Of a DNA stretch of 64,000 bases, positions 1-9,592 are shown in pieces. The DNA comes from Tricholoma matsutake (Eukaryota > Basidiomycota > Agaricomycetes > Agaricales > Tricholomataceae). Below the pieces are notes generated by a model. That model saw only the letters and a list, made by a program, of their open reading frames with translations, did no database searches and was not told the DNA's origin. Location: positions 1,178,001-1,242,000 of the forward strand of contig AP026540.1 in assembly GCA_026075535.2 (NCBI GenBank), in the 5' to 3' direction. Both the position numbers and the translations under genes were made by a program. Within the stretch, counting starts at the first letter, position 1; the number at the start of each line of letters is the position of its first letter.

Positions 1-979
1 TGACATTGTTGGGGTACAAATACATTGTTGTACTATGTAAAAGTGAATGTTAGCATGGAGGGAATATGGTTCGAAGCTAATTGACTCACCTAACACTATT
101 AAAACCTTCATGCTGTTTGTCCTGCACCCCTATTGTTTCATGTCCCCCAACCATTGTCTTGCTTGCTGATGTCCACACTCTTCTGGCTCAGCCGCACCTG
201 ATGCAGACTCTGACGACGACTCAGGCTATGATAGAAATAGAGCCTGATGGTGCCCAAGCATGTGTTTCCTACTACATAGATCAACTAAAATAGAAGACAA
301 AAATAATAGTTAGTTATTGACCAATGATGATAGAAAAAAGCTTACCTAGCTGCAAGGATACACGATGCAAAGCGGCTGCAGAGGTGAGCAAAACTGGAGG
401 TGAACATTGAGAAACAATGCGACGTCATTGTTGATATGCTAAACAATAACAAACATCATAAACTGTATAGTCATTGACCATGCTGAGGTCCAATATATTC
501 AACCACTGAAAGTCACAGCTCAGGCCATGGCTTACAGCTTTGAGCCGAGCCATGCACATCACTAATTAAGAACATAGTACAGACATTAGTAATGTTTGAA
601 ATGCAATTGCAGGGATGGGAGCGGGGACAGGGACTATTGACTGTACACATTGTATTATCTGTTTCAATGGATGCCGTCGAACTCACTACATATTTGTACA
701 TACTCTATTAATTAACCAATGACTACATTACTACATTACTTGATGTACCATACAGATAGATGTGCATTAAGAACATAGTACAGACATTAGTAATGTTTGA
801 AATGCAATCGCAGGGAAGGGGAAGGGGATGGGGATGGGGACAGGAATGGGGAAGCGGCACTGACATCAGAGCTTGACAGGACCACAAAAACAATGATATT
901 ACTACAATGATGTGCATTAAGAACAGAATACCTACATAGATGTATATATAATGAGTAAGGTATTAATTATCCTTCCACA
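1..979. repeat. Duplicated segment in otherwise featureless sequence
   Basis: No convincing gene is visible here. A block of about 55 bp beginning ATTAAGAACATAGTACAGAC is present at 565-619 and again at 766-820, and a third copy reduced to about 10-15 bp lies at 911-925. The copies are direct and about 200 bp apart. Both long copies run into a purine-rich GGGGATGGGG-like stretch. The simplest reading is a local tandem duplication whose copies have since diverged. The small open frames in the region look like chance frames. Confidence 0.6.
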
Positions 980-1252
980 TCACTGGGAATCGGCAGGGGG
1001 ATCAGCCATAGCGCCTGAGTGGGATGACAGCATAATTTCTGAGAACCTCCTTTCAAATGATTTCAACTTATTTTCAACCCTTTCCTTCAAAATGGCATAT
1101 GTTTTCAATGTTATATCTTGTTGTTCGAGCTTCTCCACCTCAGCCATGTACAGACAATGAATGGCATCATTGTACGATGTGCCAAGCTGGTCTTGAAGGG
1201 CCTTCACTTCAGCATGGCAGATCAACAACTCCCTGTCTGTCAAGTCCTGCAA
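980..1252 (-). CDS. Hypothetical helical terminal exon, possibly from a KDZ-type transposase
   Basis: A minus-strand open frame of about 90 codons is rich in E, K, L and Q and looks like a long amphipathic helix or coiled coil (CHAEVKALQDQLGTSYNDA and onward). Its upstream edge sits on a plausible splice acceptor (TTGCAG followed by GACTTGAC on the minus strand), with a GTAAGT-like donor about 55 bp further upstream, so it is more likely a 3' exon than a whole gene. The pattern recalls the C-terminal helices of basidiomycete KDZ transposases, but this is a weak resemblance judged by eye. No catalytic domain lies within reach, so it is at best a fragment. Confidence 0.3.
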   Translation of the reverse strand: MQDLTDRELLICHAEVKALQDQLGTSYNDAIHCLYMAEVEKLEQQDITLKTYAILKERVENKLKSFERRFSEIMLSSHSGAMADPPADSQ

Positions 1253-2539
1253 CAGGATGAACTAATGTAGAAACACAAATGAGGATGACACTTACTGGAT
1301 TGGCAGGTAGGGTGAGCCTCAGGACAGTCCTGAGGCATTAATATTGCTTATAATGTGTTGGTATACCTGTCTACACTGTCACTAATGTGCTATATGAGCT
1401 GGCATAGAGTGACAAGAAGAATAGGTGCGTAGGTGAAAACCCTACATTGGAGGACGAAGTTTTGACTTTCAGGATTGTATCTAGGCTATTTTTATCAGGA
1501 AATGGACTATACTAAATGGTTGAAAGAATATCCAGATGCCAGGTAAGGTGCATGCTCCATGGTGAGTGAAGTTCACCTATGTTGATGGGGAACCCATGCC
1601 CTAGTGAGCCAGAACCTTATCCCCCTGCCATAACCTCTACTAACCTTAATTATACTTTTATATCAGACCTAGGAATTGAAGAAAGTGAACATTTTGGCTC
1701 CACGGATCTCTCAGAGTAAGCATTCCTCCTCCTCACTCCTCATTGTCTTTTCTGTCTATACTGACCATTCTAGAGTCTTTAGGGGGCATATCACATCATT
1801 CACTATAACTATCCTGTTCTTTTTCAATATTAGAAGTGGAAGGCCCAGGAGTGTAGGTAAGTGAAAACCTCTCCCCCTCCCCATACAGCTGCATTGACAC
1901 ACAACTCCTCAATCCCAGCTCTCCCAACTTCATTCCAAACCTCTACATACATCCCTCCATTCTTCTACATACACCCTGGTGACTGTGGAGCATGTACATG
2001 CTCATTACAGGTTACCCTCTTTGGTCACTCTCTCACTTCTCCCCCTTCCCTCCCTTCCTACCTCATACAGCACAAATAACACTTGTGTACATTGCTCTAA
2101 ATATAATTATATACCCATGCACATGTAGTAGAGCCCCTCAATGGAAAAAGAGACCCCTACTCCTCTCTTTATCAAGAGAAGATGTTTGTTATAGGCCCAA
2201 AATGGGTGTAAAAGCGAAATTGATTGTTTAATAACACTCTATGCACACATATAAGTATTATCTGCCAAAAAAAAGCGAAGGAAAAGGGTGCAGAATGAGT
2301 GGAATAGTGAGCTCATCATGGGGGATGATGAGTGCGACATGGCGCGGCAATGTTGATGGCAACATCGGAAGTAGCCGAGTTGCCCATCACATTGATCTCG
2401 TTGTGCCAAGCTTGCTATGATTTGATCTGTTATCAGTCCATTATCTATTGCTTACATGATATCAAAGGGTGGCCTACATTGGGTGGGCTAGGTGGGATAC
2501 CTTACAAGGTTGAAGTCAACGATATTATTGATGAGTGAG
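1253..2539. other. No recognisable gene
   Basis: The stretch is AT-rich with CT-rich runs around 1690-2060 and several GT...AG pairs that could be intron borders. I could not connect these into a protein. It may be decayed transposon sequence. Confidence 0.5.
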
Positions 2540-2547
2540 GGAGATAA

Positions 2548-3297
2548 AGGACCCCTGAAAGTTCACCCAAATGCCTGATCTGGTTGGTCCTAATTTTTAT
2601 CCGGACAGGTTTGGGCAGTTTTTATCTGGAAATTGCCTCAGGCATCCAGATTGCCCAGTTTTTATCTGCACCAAACCTCAGGCATCTGCTAAAATCTCAT
2701 TTTTTTCCTCTGCTGCACAGCAAATGATGCCTTAGAGCTACATATCATGAGACTGACATGGTACGTAGTACAAGGTGCTGCACAGGATGCATATAACAAG
2801 AGGTAGAACCTTCTTTTGACGTCCAGCCAACAACGTCACTGCCTTTATTATGTTAGCGCAGCCTTCCTTTGAGGTCCTAAATAGTATCCCATCCTGCTGT
2901 GAAATCTTCAATCTGTTCTCTAATATAGCTGGTGCAGAGGCAAGGGTGCAGAGAAAAGCTGATGAAGGTACCAAAGAAAACATTCCTTTCTGTTAGTACA
3001 TAATAAGCGCCATCATTCAATGATTTAACAGGTGTTATAGTCTAATAGTTACTGCTCCGCTTTGTACATCATTGTTATTACCTAGGAGGTGTTGGGTTCA
3101 ATTCCTGTATGTTCTTATTTTTATCTGCACTCAGACCAGGCCTTCAGTCATTTTGTCTGTTTTTATCTGCACGACTGCCTCAGGGATCTCCCCAAAATTT
3201 CTCAGTTTTTATCTGGATTGACTCAGGCATTTCCAGATTTTTGGCCGGTTTTTATCCACACTTGCCTCAGGCATTTGGGTGAACTTTCAGGGGTCCT
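2548..3297. mobile_element. 750-bp non-autonomous DNA transposon with 31-bp perfect TIRs and 8-bp TSD
   Basis: The left end at 2548-2578 (starting AGGACCCCTGAAAGTTCACC) is the exact reverse complement of 3267-3297, giving 31-bp perfect terminal inverted repeats. The element is flanked by an exact 8-bp direct repeat GGAGATAA at 2540-2547 and 3298-3305. Eight-bp duplications are typical of hAT elements, although the terminal bases are not the usual YARNG. Inside each end lies a subterminal array of TTTTTATCTG and CTCAGGCAT motifs, all in the same orientation. No transposase frame is present; the 81-codon minus frame in the middle looks incidental. The perfect ends and duplication suggest a fairly recent insertion. 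Confidence 0.9.
3031..3113 (+). other. tRNA-like sequence with Pol III A and B boxes inside the transposon
   Basis: TAGTCTAATAG at 3038-3048 fits the Pol III A-box consensus TRGYNNANNNG. GGTTCAATTCC at 3095-3105 fits the B box GGTTCRANNCC. The 57-bp spacing is normal for a tRNA gene or tRNA-derived SINE. Acceptor and T-stem pairing is poor, so this looks like a tRNA relic or SINE head captured by the DNA transposon rather than a working tRNA gene. CTCC at 3055 and GGAG at 3085 could form an anticodon stem around an intron-like insert. Confidence 0.5.
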
Positions 3298-3512
3298 GGA
3301 GATAAGCAGATTTACCACATATCAGTAGCCATGATGTGATAGGATCATGTCAACTAATATGTGGTGTGTGGGCACCTACTCCAGGTAGTCACATGACCGT
3401 AGCTAGTTAGCAGTCACATGTGTTAGAGTCACATCAGAACATTGTTGCTTGCTGCCTCCACCATAGCTAGGACTGCCTCTGGCATGTCCAATACTGTGGG
3501 AGGTGAAATGGT

Positions 3513-4588
3513 GGCTCGATATTGATGTTTGTGGGATGATATAATTAATCAGAAAATAAATTCTCAAAAAGGAAAAATGCAAAAAAGGAAGGAAAAATAT
3601 TTTCTGTTCATTCCCTCACAGTCCCTGTGCATCTTGGCAATTAATTCACTACCCCATGTGTAAACATGGATTTGGGACTCTTGTATGCACTAGGATTTCC
3701 CTGAATTATTTTAGCTTTTCTAAGCCACACAATTGGAATAGTAAAGTGTAAATCAATCACACAACATCTGGAGATGCATGAAATCCTATGGAAATTGGGT
3801 AACCCAAGAGCCATTTTAAGGATAAATAGTTGGGATTAATTTCAAGAATGACAAACAAGTATGAGATGAATTAACAAGGAAGTTAAAAAAATGCAAAATA
3901 TAAAAATTGCAATAGGAGAATAACAGCTGCATCAAAAGTCCTAGGACTTAGCAGATTGTAGAGAGCCTTCAGTAGATTATTTGAGAGAAAGAAAGAGATA
4001 AGCAATGGATGTACTAGTATTTGTGGTGGGACCTACTACCTAGATGCATAAAAATTCCATAATGAAAGAGCAAGTATGGGGATTGATCATGACAGGAAAG
4101 GAAGCATGGTGCAAGTGAATTAGAGTCCAAAAGAGATGATAGAAAATGAACCCACAACAGAGGAGATATGATAGTCCAAAGATTTTGAAAATCAAAGTGG
4201 CTGTGCAAGTGAAAACATCGTGTCGTGTTGAGACACAAACATGTAGTAGCTCCCAAAATCTTGAGTGAGGATGTCCAAAGGCATTCAAGAGTTATAGTAT
4301 GATGTTGTAAGGGTAGTGCCCTAGAAAGACAGCAAAGAGGTGACACCCAAGACCCTGAGATCAAGGCAGAGCAAAGCCCAAGAATGAATGAACCATGGTT
4401 AAAAAAAGCTGAGAAGACCCCATTGCATCAAGATAAACAAGATCAGTAACTAGCTTTGGGATTGAAGGATTTTAGGGGCATCTAGTATGGAATATTGTAC
4501 ACTACAACTAATGAGGCCAAATGCGGACTTGATACTGGTGTGGGAACTCGATACTGAGTATCGAGCCCACAAACATCAATATCGAGCC
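3513..4588. mobile_element. 1076-bp DNA transposon with 23-bp perfect TIRs and 8-bp TSD
   Basis: The left end at 3513-3535 (starting GGCTCGATATTGATGTTTGT) is the exact reverse complement of 4566-4588. The 8-bp direct repeats GAAATGGT at 3505-3512 and 4589-4596 flank the element exactly. Just inside the right end, at 4547-4565, is a 19-nt palindrome (CTCGATACTGAGTATCGAG), so the motif TATCGAGCC occurs twice there. The interior is AT-rich and non-coding apart from chance minus-strand frames near 4014-4364. The 8-bp duplication suggests a hAT-like mobiliser. The ends do not resemble those of the neighbour at 2548-3297, so two different families inserted close together. Confidence 0.88.
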
Positions 4589-4950
4589 GAAATGGTCACA
4601 CACTGGCCTATCATAAACATGTACAAGCAATAGACCAGAAGGGGAAAGTTGTGGACTCAGTAGGCAGGAGATACACCACTGGGGTACATCCTACAAAGAA
4701 ATAATATACATTAAAGGTGTATCAGAGTCTCTTTGTAATAACTGTTGTAGAGCTTTTGACTTTTTCTGTAAAAAGAATTGTCACATGTCACAAAAAGTAA
4801 AATACCTCATTCAATTATATCACCTTCTATCTTCACCTGGCTTCTCATACCTGTAGGTTACAGTAGAGTATCTGGCTATTCAAACATAAGTTACACATAT
4901 AACATGTAAAGACTTGATTCTCTTGTTTAAATGAAGCTATATTAGTTAAT

Positions 4951-4993
4951 TGTCACATCACCTCTGGGACTCCCAAGTATATGTGATGTGACA
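4951..4993. repeat. Hairpin with 11-bp perfect arms
   Basis: TGTCACATCAC at 4951-4961 is the exact reverse complement of GTGATGTGACA at 4983-4993, with a 21-nt loop. It lies just outside the repeat-rich tract and may mark an old element end. Confidence 0.7.
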
Positions 4994-5193
4994 GGGCAGG
5001 GGAATCCCACATTATTGGGACTGGCCCAAATGTAACCTGGGGCTGCCCACAGCAGTTGGACCTCCCCGAGGTATACTTGGTCCAAATATAGTTCTGTGGG
5101 GCAGACCAAACTGCCTTTTGGGGCTTACCATGGGATGTCCAGGCCTAAGCATGGGGAGGACCATGGAGCTTGGAACTATCCCCTGGTCTTAGG

Positions 5194-5240
5194 CCTACTT
5201 AGGGTAGTCTTTCTTGGTGGGACAATCTACCCTAAGTAGG
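5194..5240. repeat. Hairpin with 14-bp perfect arms
   Basis: CCTACTTAGGGTAG at 5194-5207 is the exact reverse complement of CTACCCTAAGTAGG at 5227-5240, separated by 19 nt. An uninterrupted 14-bp inverted repeat is unlikely by chance. It is too short to be a complete element. Confidence 0.75.
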
Positions 5241-5265
5241 GAGTCAGGGGTGGTTGCCTGAAGTG

Positions 5266-5908
5266 CCACAAGCAGTTGCTCGTGGTGGCAGTTGGGGGTG
5301 CTATCATGGTGGTGGTCCTCAGGTCCTCCTTCTCATCCTGCCCTCGTCAATGTCATCCTGCCCTCATTGTCATCATCCTGCTGCCCTCGCCGTCATTGTC
5401 ATTGTTGTTGTCATTGTCCTGCATTGCCATCACCTTGCGTTGCCATCTCCTCCTGGTCATCATCATCATTCCACCCGCTATCCACCCCACGAGCAGTTGC
5501 TTGTGAGGCTGGGGGCGGGTGGTGTGCTGTTGTGACGTGGCGGCATTGGCGTGTCGTTCCATGTGAGCTCCTCGTTCTGAGGGAATTCCAACGTAGGAAA
5601 CAAAAGAAACAAAATAGTTAGTTTACGAAAAAAGAAATGAACAAAAAAAAAACTTAACATGGGCCCAGGTGACATGGCACAATTGGGTGTGTGTTGTTAG
5701 CTGTCATCGTCCATTGTTATCAGTAGTCTAGAACCTGAAAAAGAAGAAACATAATCAGTTAGTTTACAAAAAACAAGAAATGAAACACAAAAAAACTTAC
5801 TATAGGCCCAAACAACAATTCACATCATTTGGGCCATGTTGTGGCCATCATGGTTGCTTACTCATCGTCTTTGCTCCCCATTTCCACCCTGCAAGCAGTT
5901 GCTCACAG
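5266..5908. repeat. Three dispersed palindromic AGCAGTTGCT motifs
   Basis: Related 20-nt palindromes centred on AGCAGTTGCT occur at 5266-5285, 5487-5506 and 5889-5908, each embedded in GTGG/CCAC-type sequence. Between them are CATTGTCATTGTTGTTG-like simple repeats. The same type of palindrome occurs at 36142-36161, near 36263, 36528 and 36783, and at 42880-42899, there within complementary GACAATGAC-like repeats. Confidence 0.6.
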
Positions 5909-6189
5909 CAGTGGTTGGGGGTGCTATGGTGGTGGTGGTGGTCATGATCATCGTTTAGCATTAGTAATTACATTGTCACTGTTGTGAGTGAATCAAAAAA
6001 GTCATATGACCACTCACCTGACCAGAGTTTCGGCACTGTGATACCCATAAACCCATGGCTATGGGTATGGTTTTTCACAGGTATGGCAATCCCATACCCA
6101 TACCCATACCCATGCATACCCATGACCGGAAACACACAGTGTTACCAATACCCGTGCCATGCCCTAAACAGAATCGGTTGGCATGTCTG

Positions 6190-8188
6190 TGATCTTGCTG
6201 GAAAGTATCATTTCTCCCATGATGTCATCTTGGATCTCCTCACTCGATTCCTCCAGTCAATACTCCTATGGATGTTGATACTGTTGTTCCTTGCCCACAA
6301 TGGACCATTCGTCGCACTGCTACTGGACAAGCTTATGATGAAGACCTTGCACAAAGAAAGCAATGGTTTTGGCCTTGTGCTCTGCTCATACAACAGGCTC
6401 ATTATCCAATATTGTGTTTAATGACTTTATCTCATTTGTAGCGATGCAGGACTTTATTCTTCCTGCAGATTTTGAGTGCCTACAATCTTCTGAAGTCGAT
6501 GTCATCACTGAGCATTTCCTTCTTGCAGCTTATGCTGATCCATCCCAGTTCACTCGCATTCGACATTTTGATCTTTCCCAACCTCCAGATACTTATTCTG
6601 AAGCAGTTGCTAGGTCAGATAACTCTGTTTGGCATGAGGCAATGAAACATGAGATGGCAAGCATAGAGACACATGATGTGTTTGAATGGACTACTCTTCC
6701 CCCTGGTAGGAAGGATATAGGTGCGTGGTGGGTGTATGCTTTCAAATTCCACCCTGATGGTACAGTCATCCTAGGAAAGGAGAAGGCTCATGTGGTTGCA
6801 CAAGGTTTCAGCCAGTGTCCTGAAGACTATGGCTCGACTTATGTGCCCATAGCCAAAACCACCAGTATCCGAATTGTTCTCGCATATGCTGCTGATTTTG
6901 ATTAGGAGATTTTTAGCTTTGATGTAAAGACAGCTTTCCTTCATGCACCACTCACACATGAAATCTTTCTTAACAAATACCTGGTTTTCTGGAATTGGAT
7001 CTCAAAACTGTCCTCTGGTTAAAACATGTGATTTATGGTCTTTGACAATCATCCTTTGAGTTCTACTCTCTCTTGTGCCATATTGGCCTATCCCATTGTG
7101 AGGTGAATCATGCAGTCCTCTGTGGACAATGGTCTTTGCCTCCTGATACTTCTATTGTAATGCCATTAGACAGCAGTGATCTGAAACTTGTTGTACCTGT
7201 ACATGTGGATGATGGCCTGGTGACCACCAACTCCATTGCATTGTATCATTGGTTCCTCAGGGAACTCTGCAAAGACATTGAAGTGGTGGATCTCAGTCCA
7301 GCATCTCTTTATCTGGGTATTTGGATTGTCAGGGACCATTCACAATGCAAGCCATGGTTGTTGCAGAAGTCTTTTATCATGGATATTTTGTCAACATGGA
7401 ACATGACAGAATGCAGATCCTCAACTGTTCCTCTTCGAACCAAACTTCACCAACTTCATCTGAAGCACTTCCTGATATTCCTTATCATCTCCTGACACAG
7501 AAATACCAGAGCCTCGTTGGTTCCCTCATTTATCTTGCTGTCTGTACTCACCCAGACATTGCCTATGCAGCCTGCTCTCTCGGTCAATACAATTCCAAAC
7601 CAACTCAGGCACTTATGATTGCAGCAAAGGGGGTCCTGCACTAATTATCTGGTACTAAGGAATATGCACTGCAGTATAGGGGTGGTGACCTTGATGAACC
7701 GGTTCGAGGATTAGCAAAAGGTGCTTGCTGCAGTGATGGATGCAGATTGGGCGACCAATGAGTCTGACAGGAAGAGTATTTCAGGGTATTGCTTCTACTT
7801 TCTTGGTTCTCTTGTCTCCTGGTTGGCAGTCAAACAGCACACAATTGCTTTATCATTGACAGAAGCCAAATATTATGTGATCACTCATGGCATAAAGGAG
7901 GCACTCTGGATGCTACTGTTGTCACTTGATTTCCCGGTCCCAAAACCATTTCTGCTTGTTTGTGATAATCAAGGTGCTCGTTGTCTGGCCAATTCTTCTT
8001 CCTCTTTCTCTCGCTCTAAACACATCAATATCTGCTACCACTTTATTCATAATCATATCTCATCAGGGGATTTTTCTACAACATGGATCCCGATGAATGT
8101 CAATATTGCTGACATCATGACAAAACCTCTCTTGGACATCCTCTTCATAAAACACTGTGACTCCTTAGGACTGGTTTGCATTACATGA
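6190..8188 (+). pseudogene. Degenerate Ty1/Copia polymerase (RT and RNase H remnants)
   Basis: Conserved Copia blocks appear in order but in different frames. The RT start includes a WHEAMKHEMASIE block near 6632 and a KTAFLHAP-type block near 6930 just after an in-frame stop at 6903. The RT catalytic block reads VPVHVDDGLV near 7193. The RNase H and C-terminal block at 7721-8188 contains DWATNESDRKSISGYCF, the TEAKYY segment and a final IADIMTKPL motif typical of Copia. Frameshifts near 7000, 7440 and 7640 and several stops make it non-functional. The gag, protease and integrase parts are absent upstream, so this is a 5'-truncated copy. It ends 53 bp before a G-run and the 3' LTR. Confidence 0.85.
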
Positions 8189-8240
8189 TTTCTTCTTCTC
8201 TTTTCTTTTGCTTCTGTATCTGTATGCTCTGATGGGGGGG

Positions 8241-8499
8241 TGTTATAGTATATTCATCCCATATGTCTACATCCACATGACTCATCACCACATCATTGTT
8301 GATTTGCCACCCAACATCCTCAGTTGTCTACCACCATCAGCTGACCTCTGAGGACATGAGTACTTATCCTATTCCTGATATTACATTGTGTACTTATTCT
8401 CTCTAGATGTGTACTATTGTCTAGGTAATTCTATAGTTGTCTACCACTATCGGCTGACCTCTGAGGACACGTGTACTATTGTCTAGGTCTGTTCTTACA
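8241..8499 (+). repeat. 3' LTR of the Copia remnant (right edge approximate)
   Basis: A polypurine run GATGGGGGG at 8231-8240 is followed directly by TGTTATAGTATATTC, the expected PPT-to-LTR junction. The right edge is placed at about 8499 (TTCTTACA) because the Helitron-associated frame resumes there. The LTR contains two direct copies of a block with GTTGTCTACCAC and GCTGACCTCTGAGGACA at about 8321-8361 and 8434-8475. Confidence 0.6.
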
Positions 8500-8509
8500 A
8501 TAGCACACC

Positions 8510-9592
8510 TAGAACCTTTGAGAACACATGTAGGAGTTATGTGGCAAAACAATAGCTGTGCATATGATGCTATACTGACCATTCTGTTTAACACTTGGAA
8601 TAGCAATCCAATTCACTATACAGCAAACTGGCAGCTGATGGGGAATACTCAGCTAAACATGCTGCTTACAGAGTTCAATCAACTGATTGATAATCAACAA
8701 CTTTCATTAGAGATCATCAGAGAGTGCATGAGACAGTGTTTTGCTAGTTTGTCAGATACACTGTTCTGCTTTGGCCATTACACAAGTGTACACAACCTGT
8801 TTTTAACCTTATAGAAAAGTGACTATCCTATCACAACAACCACAGGACAATGCAGCAATTGGAATCATGCAGTCTTCCATGAGTCAACTGTAAACAATCC
8901 AATGATCAGAGTGTCTGTCCAACCACATTCCTGCAGCTTGCAGACTATCATAAATGATTTTCAAGAACCCTTACCTTCAAGATGCCAGACATGTAATCAA
9001 CAACAATTTTGACTTACAACTATTGTCTCACATCCTCTATTATTGCCGTTTGAGTGGGATTTAGAAGCACTGTCTCTAAACAACACTCTACATATAGCTG
9101 TTGGAATGACTTATCATACTCACCATTCATGTGCTATTAGTAGCGGTCAAATTAGGGCGATTATTGGACAATTAACAGTGCAATTATTGGATGATTATGA
9201 ATCAAAAATCATGTCAATAATCCAAGTCACTTTGACCATGACGATTATTGAGGGCAATTATGGGGCAATTACGGGACATGATTATTTTGACAGATCTATG
9301 ATCTTCTGCATGATTTAAGCAAAAATGTAAGCACATCAAATAATCATCAATTATTACAATAATTGCAGTTATCTGTGTCCCAAAAATTGTGGACATAATC
9401 CATGGATAATTGCCCTACTTTGACCGCTACTATTATATTATATATTTCTCTCATGCACACTTTAGTAGTCATATCATAGATCAGGATTGTCAAAGATGGT
9501 TCCATGATGGTATTTTAACTGGTGCTAATCTCAGAAAAGAATCGACAACAGCAACACAACTTCCTCATGCAATACTTGCTATTTATTCCCAC
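8510..9592 (+). pseudogene. Helitron-associated cysteine-peptidase-like ORF, split by a MITE
   Basis: The first part contains NNSCAYDAILTILFNTW, which resembles the catalytic Cys block of ubiquitin-peptidase-like proteins found beside Agaricomycete Helitrons. A middle part with a CxxC pair (SRCQTC) lies near 8980. The C-terminal block WFHDGILTGANL is at about 9500. A 291-bp MITE (9140-9430) sits between the middle and C-terminal blocks, and further frame breaks occur near 8812. The reading order and the Rep region immediately downstream support a Helitron companion gene. The assignment to a peptidase fold rests on motif appearance only. Confidence 0.6.
9140..9430. mobile_element. 291-bp MITE with 25-bp TIRs and TA target site
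   Basis: The left end GTAGCGGTCAAATTAGGGCG and the reverse complement of the right end GTAGCGGTCAAAGTAGGGCA match over 25 bp with two mismatches. TA dinucleotides at 9138-9139 and 9431-9432 flank the element, the signature of Tc1/mariner-type insertion. The interior is AT-rich with ATTATTGGACAATTA-like repeats and no gene. It interrupts the peptidase-like ORF of the Helitron, so it is younger than that element. Confidence 0.85.

Larger units (their letters stand above)
4597..6189. other. Non-coding repeat-rich tract, probable decayed DNA element
   Basis: No gene was recognised. Long frames at 5254-5621 come from simple CAT/GTC-type repeats and are not credible proteins. The tract holds two strong hairpins (annotated separately), three copies of a palindromic CAGTTGCT-centred motif, and a short CCCATA repeat at about 6090-6115. 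The segment 6033-6137 is bounded by CACTGTG and CACAGTG and may be a tiny MITE, but I found no target duplication. The motif content links the tract to the elements at 35.7-37.2 kb and 41.7-43.1 kb. Confidence 0.5.

Noticed and set aside
2738..2983. An 81-codon minus-strand frame inside the 750-bp DNA transposon as a mini-transposase.
   Set aside because: Too short, no catalytic motif, and better explained as a chance frame.
5254..5621. Overlapping open frames of 70-109 codons rich in His, Ser, Val and Leu.
   Set aside because: They arise from CAT/GTC-type simple repeats open in several frames at once. Nothing supports translation.
6090..6124. CCCATA repeats as a possible telomeric tract.
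   Set aside because: Only three or four units, and not the fungal TTAGGG/CCCTAA repeat.
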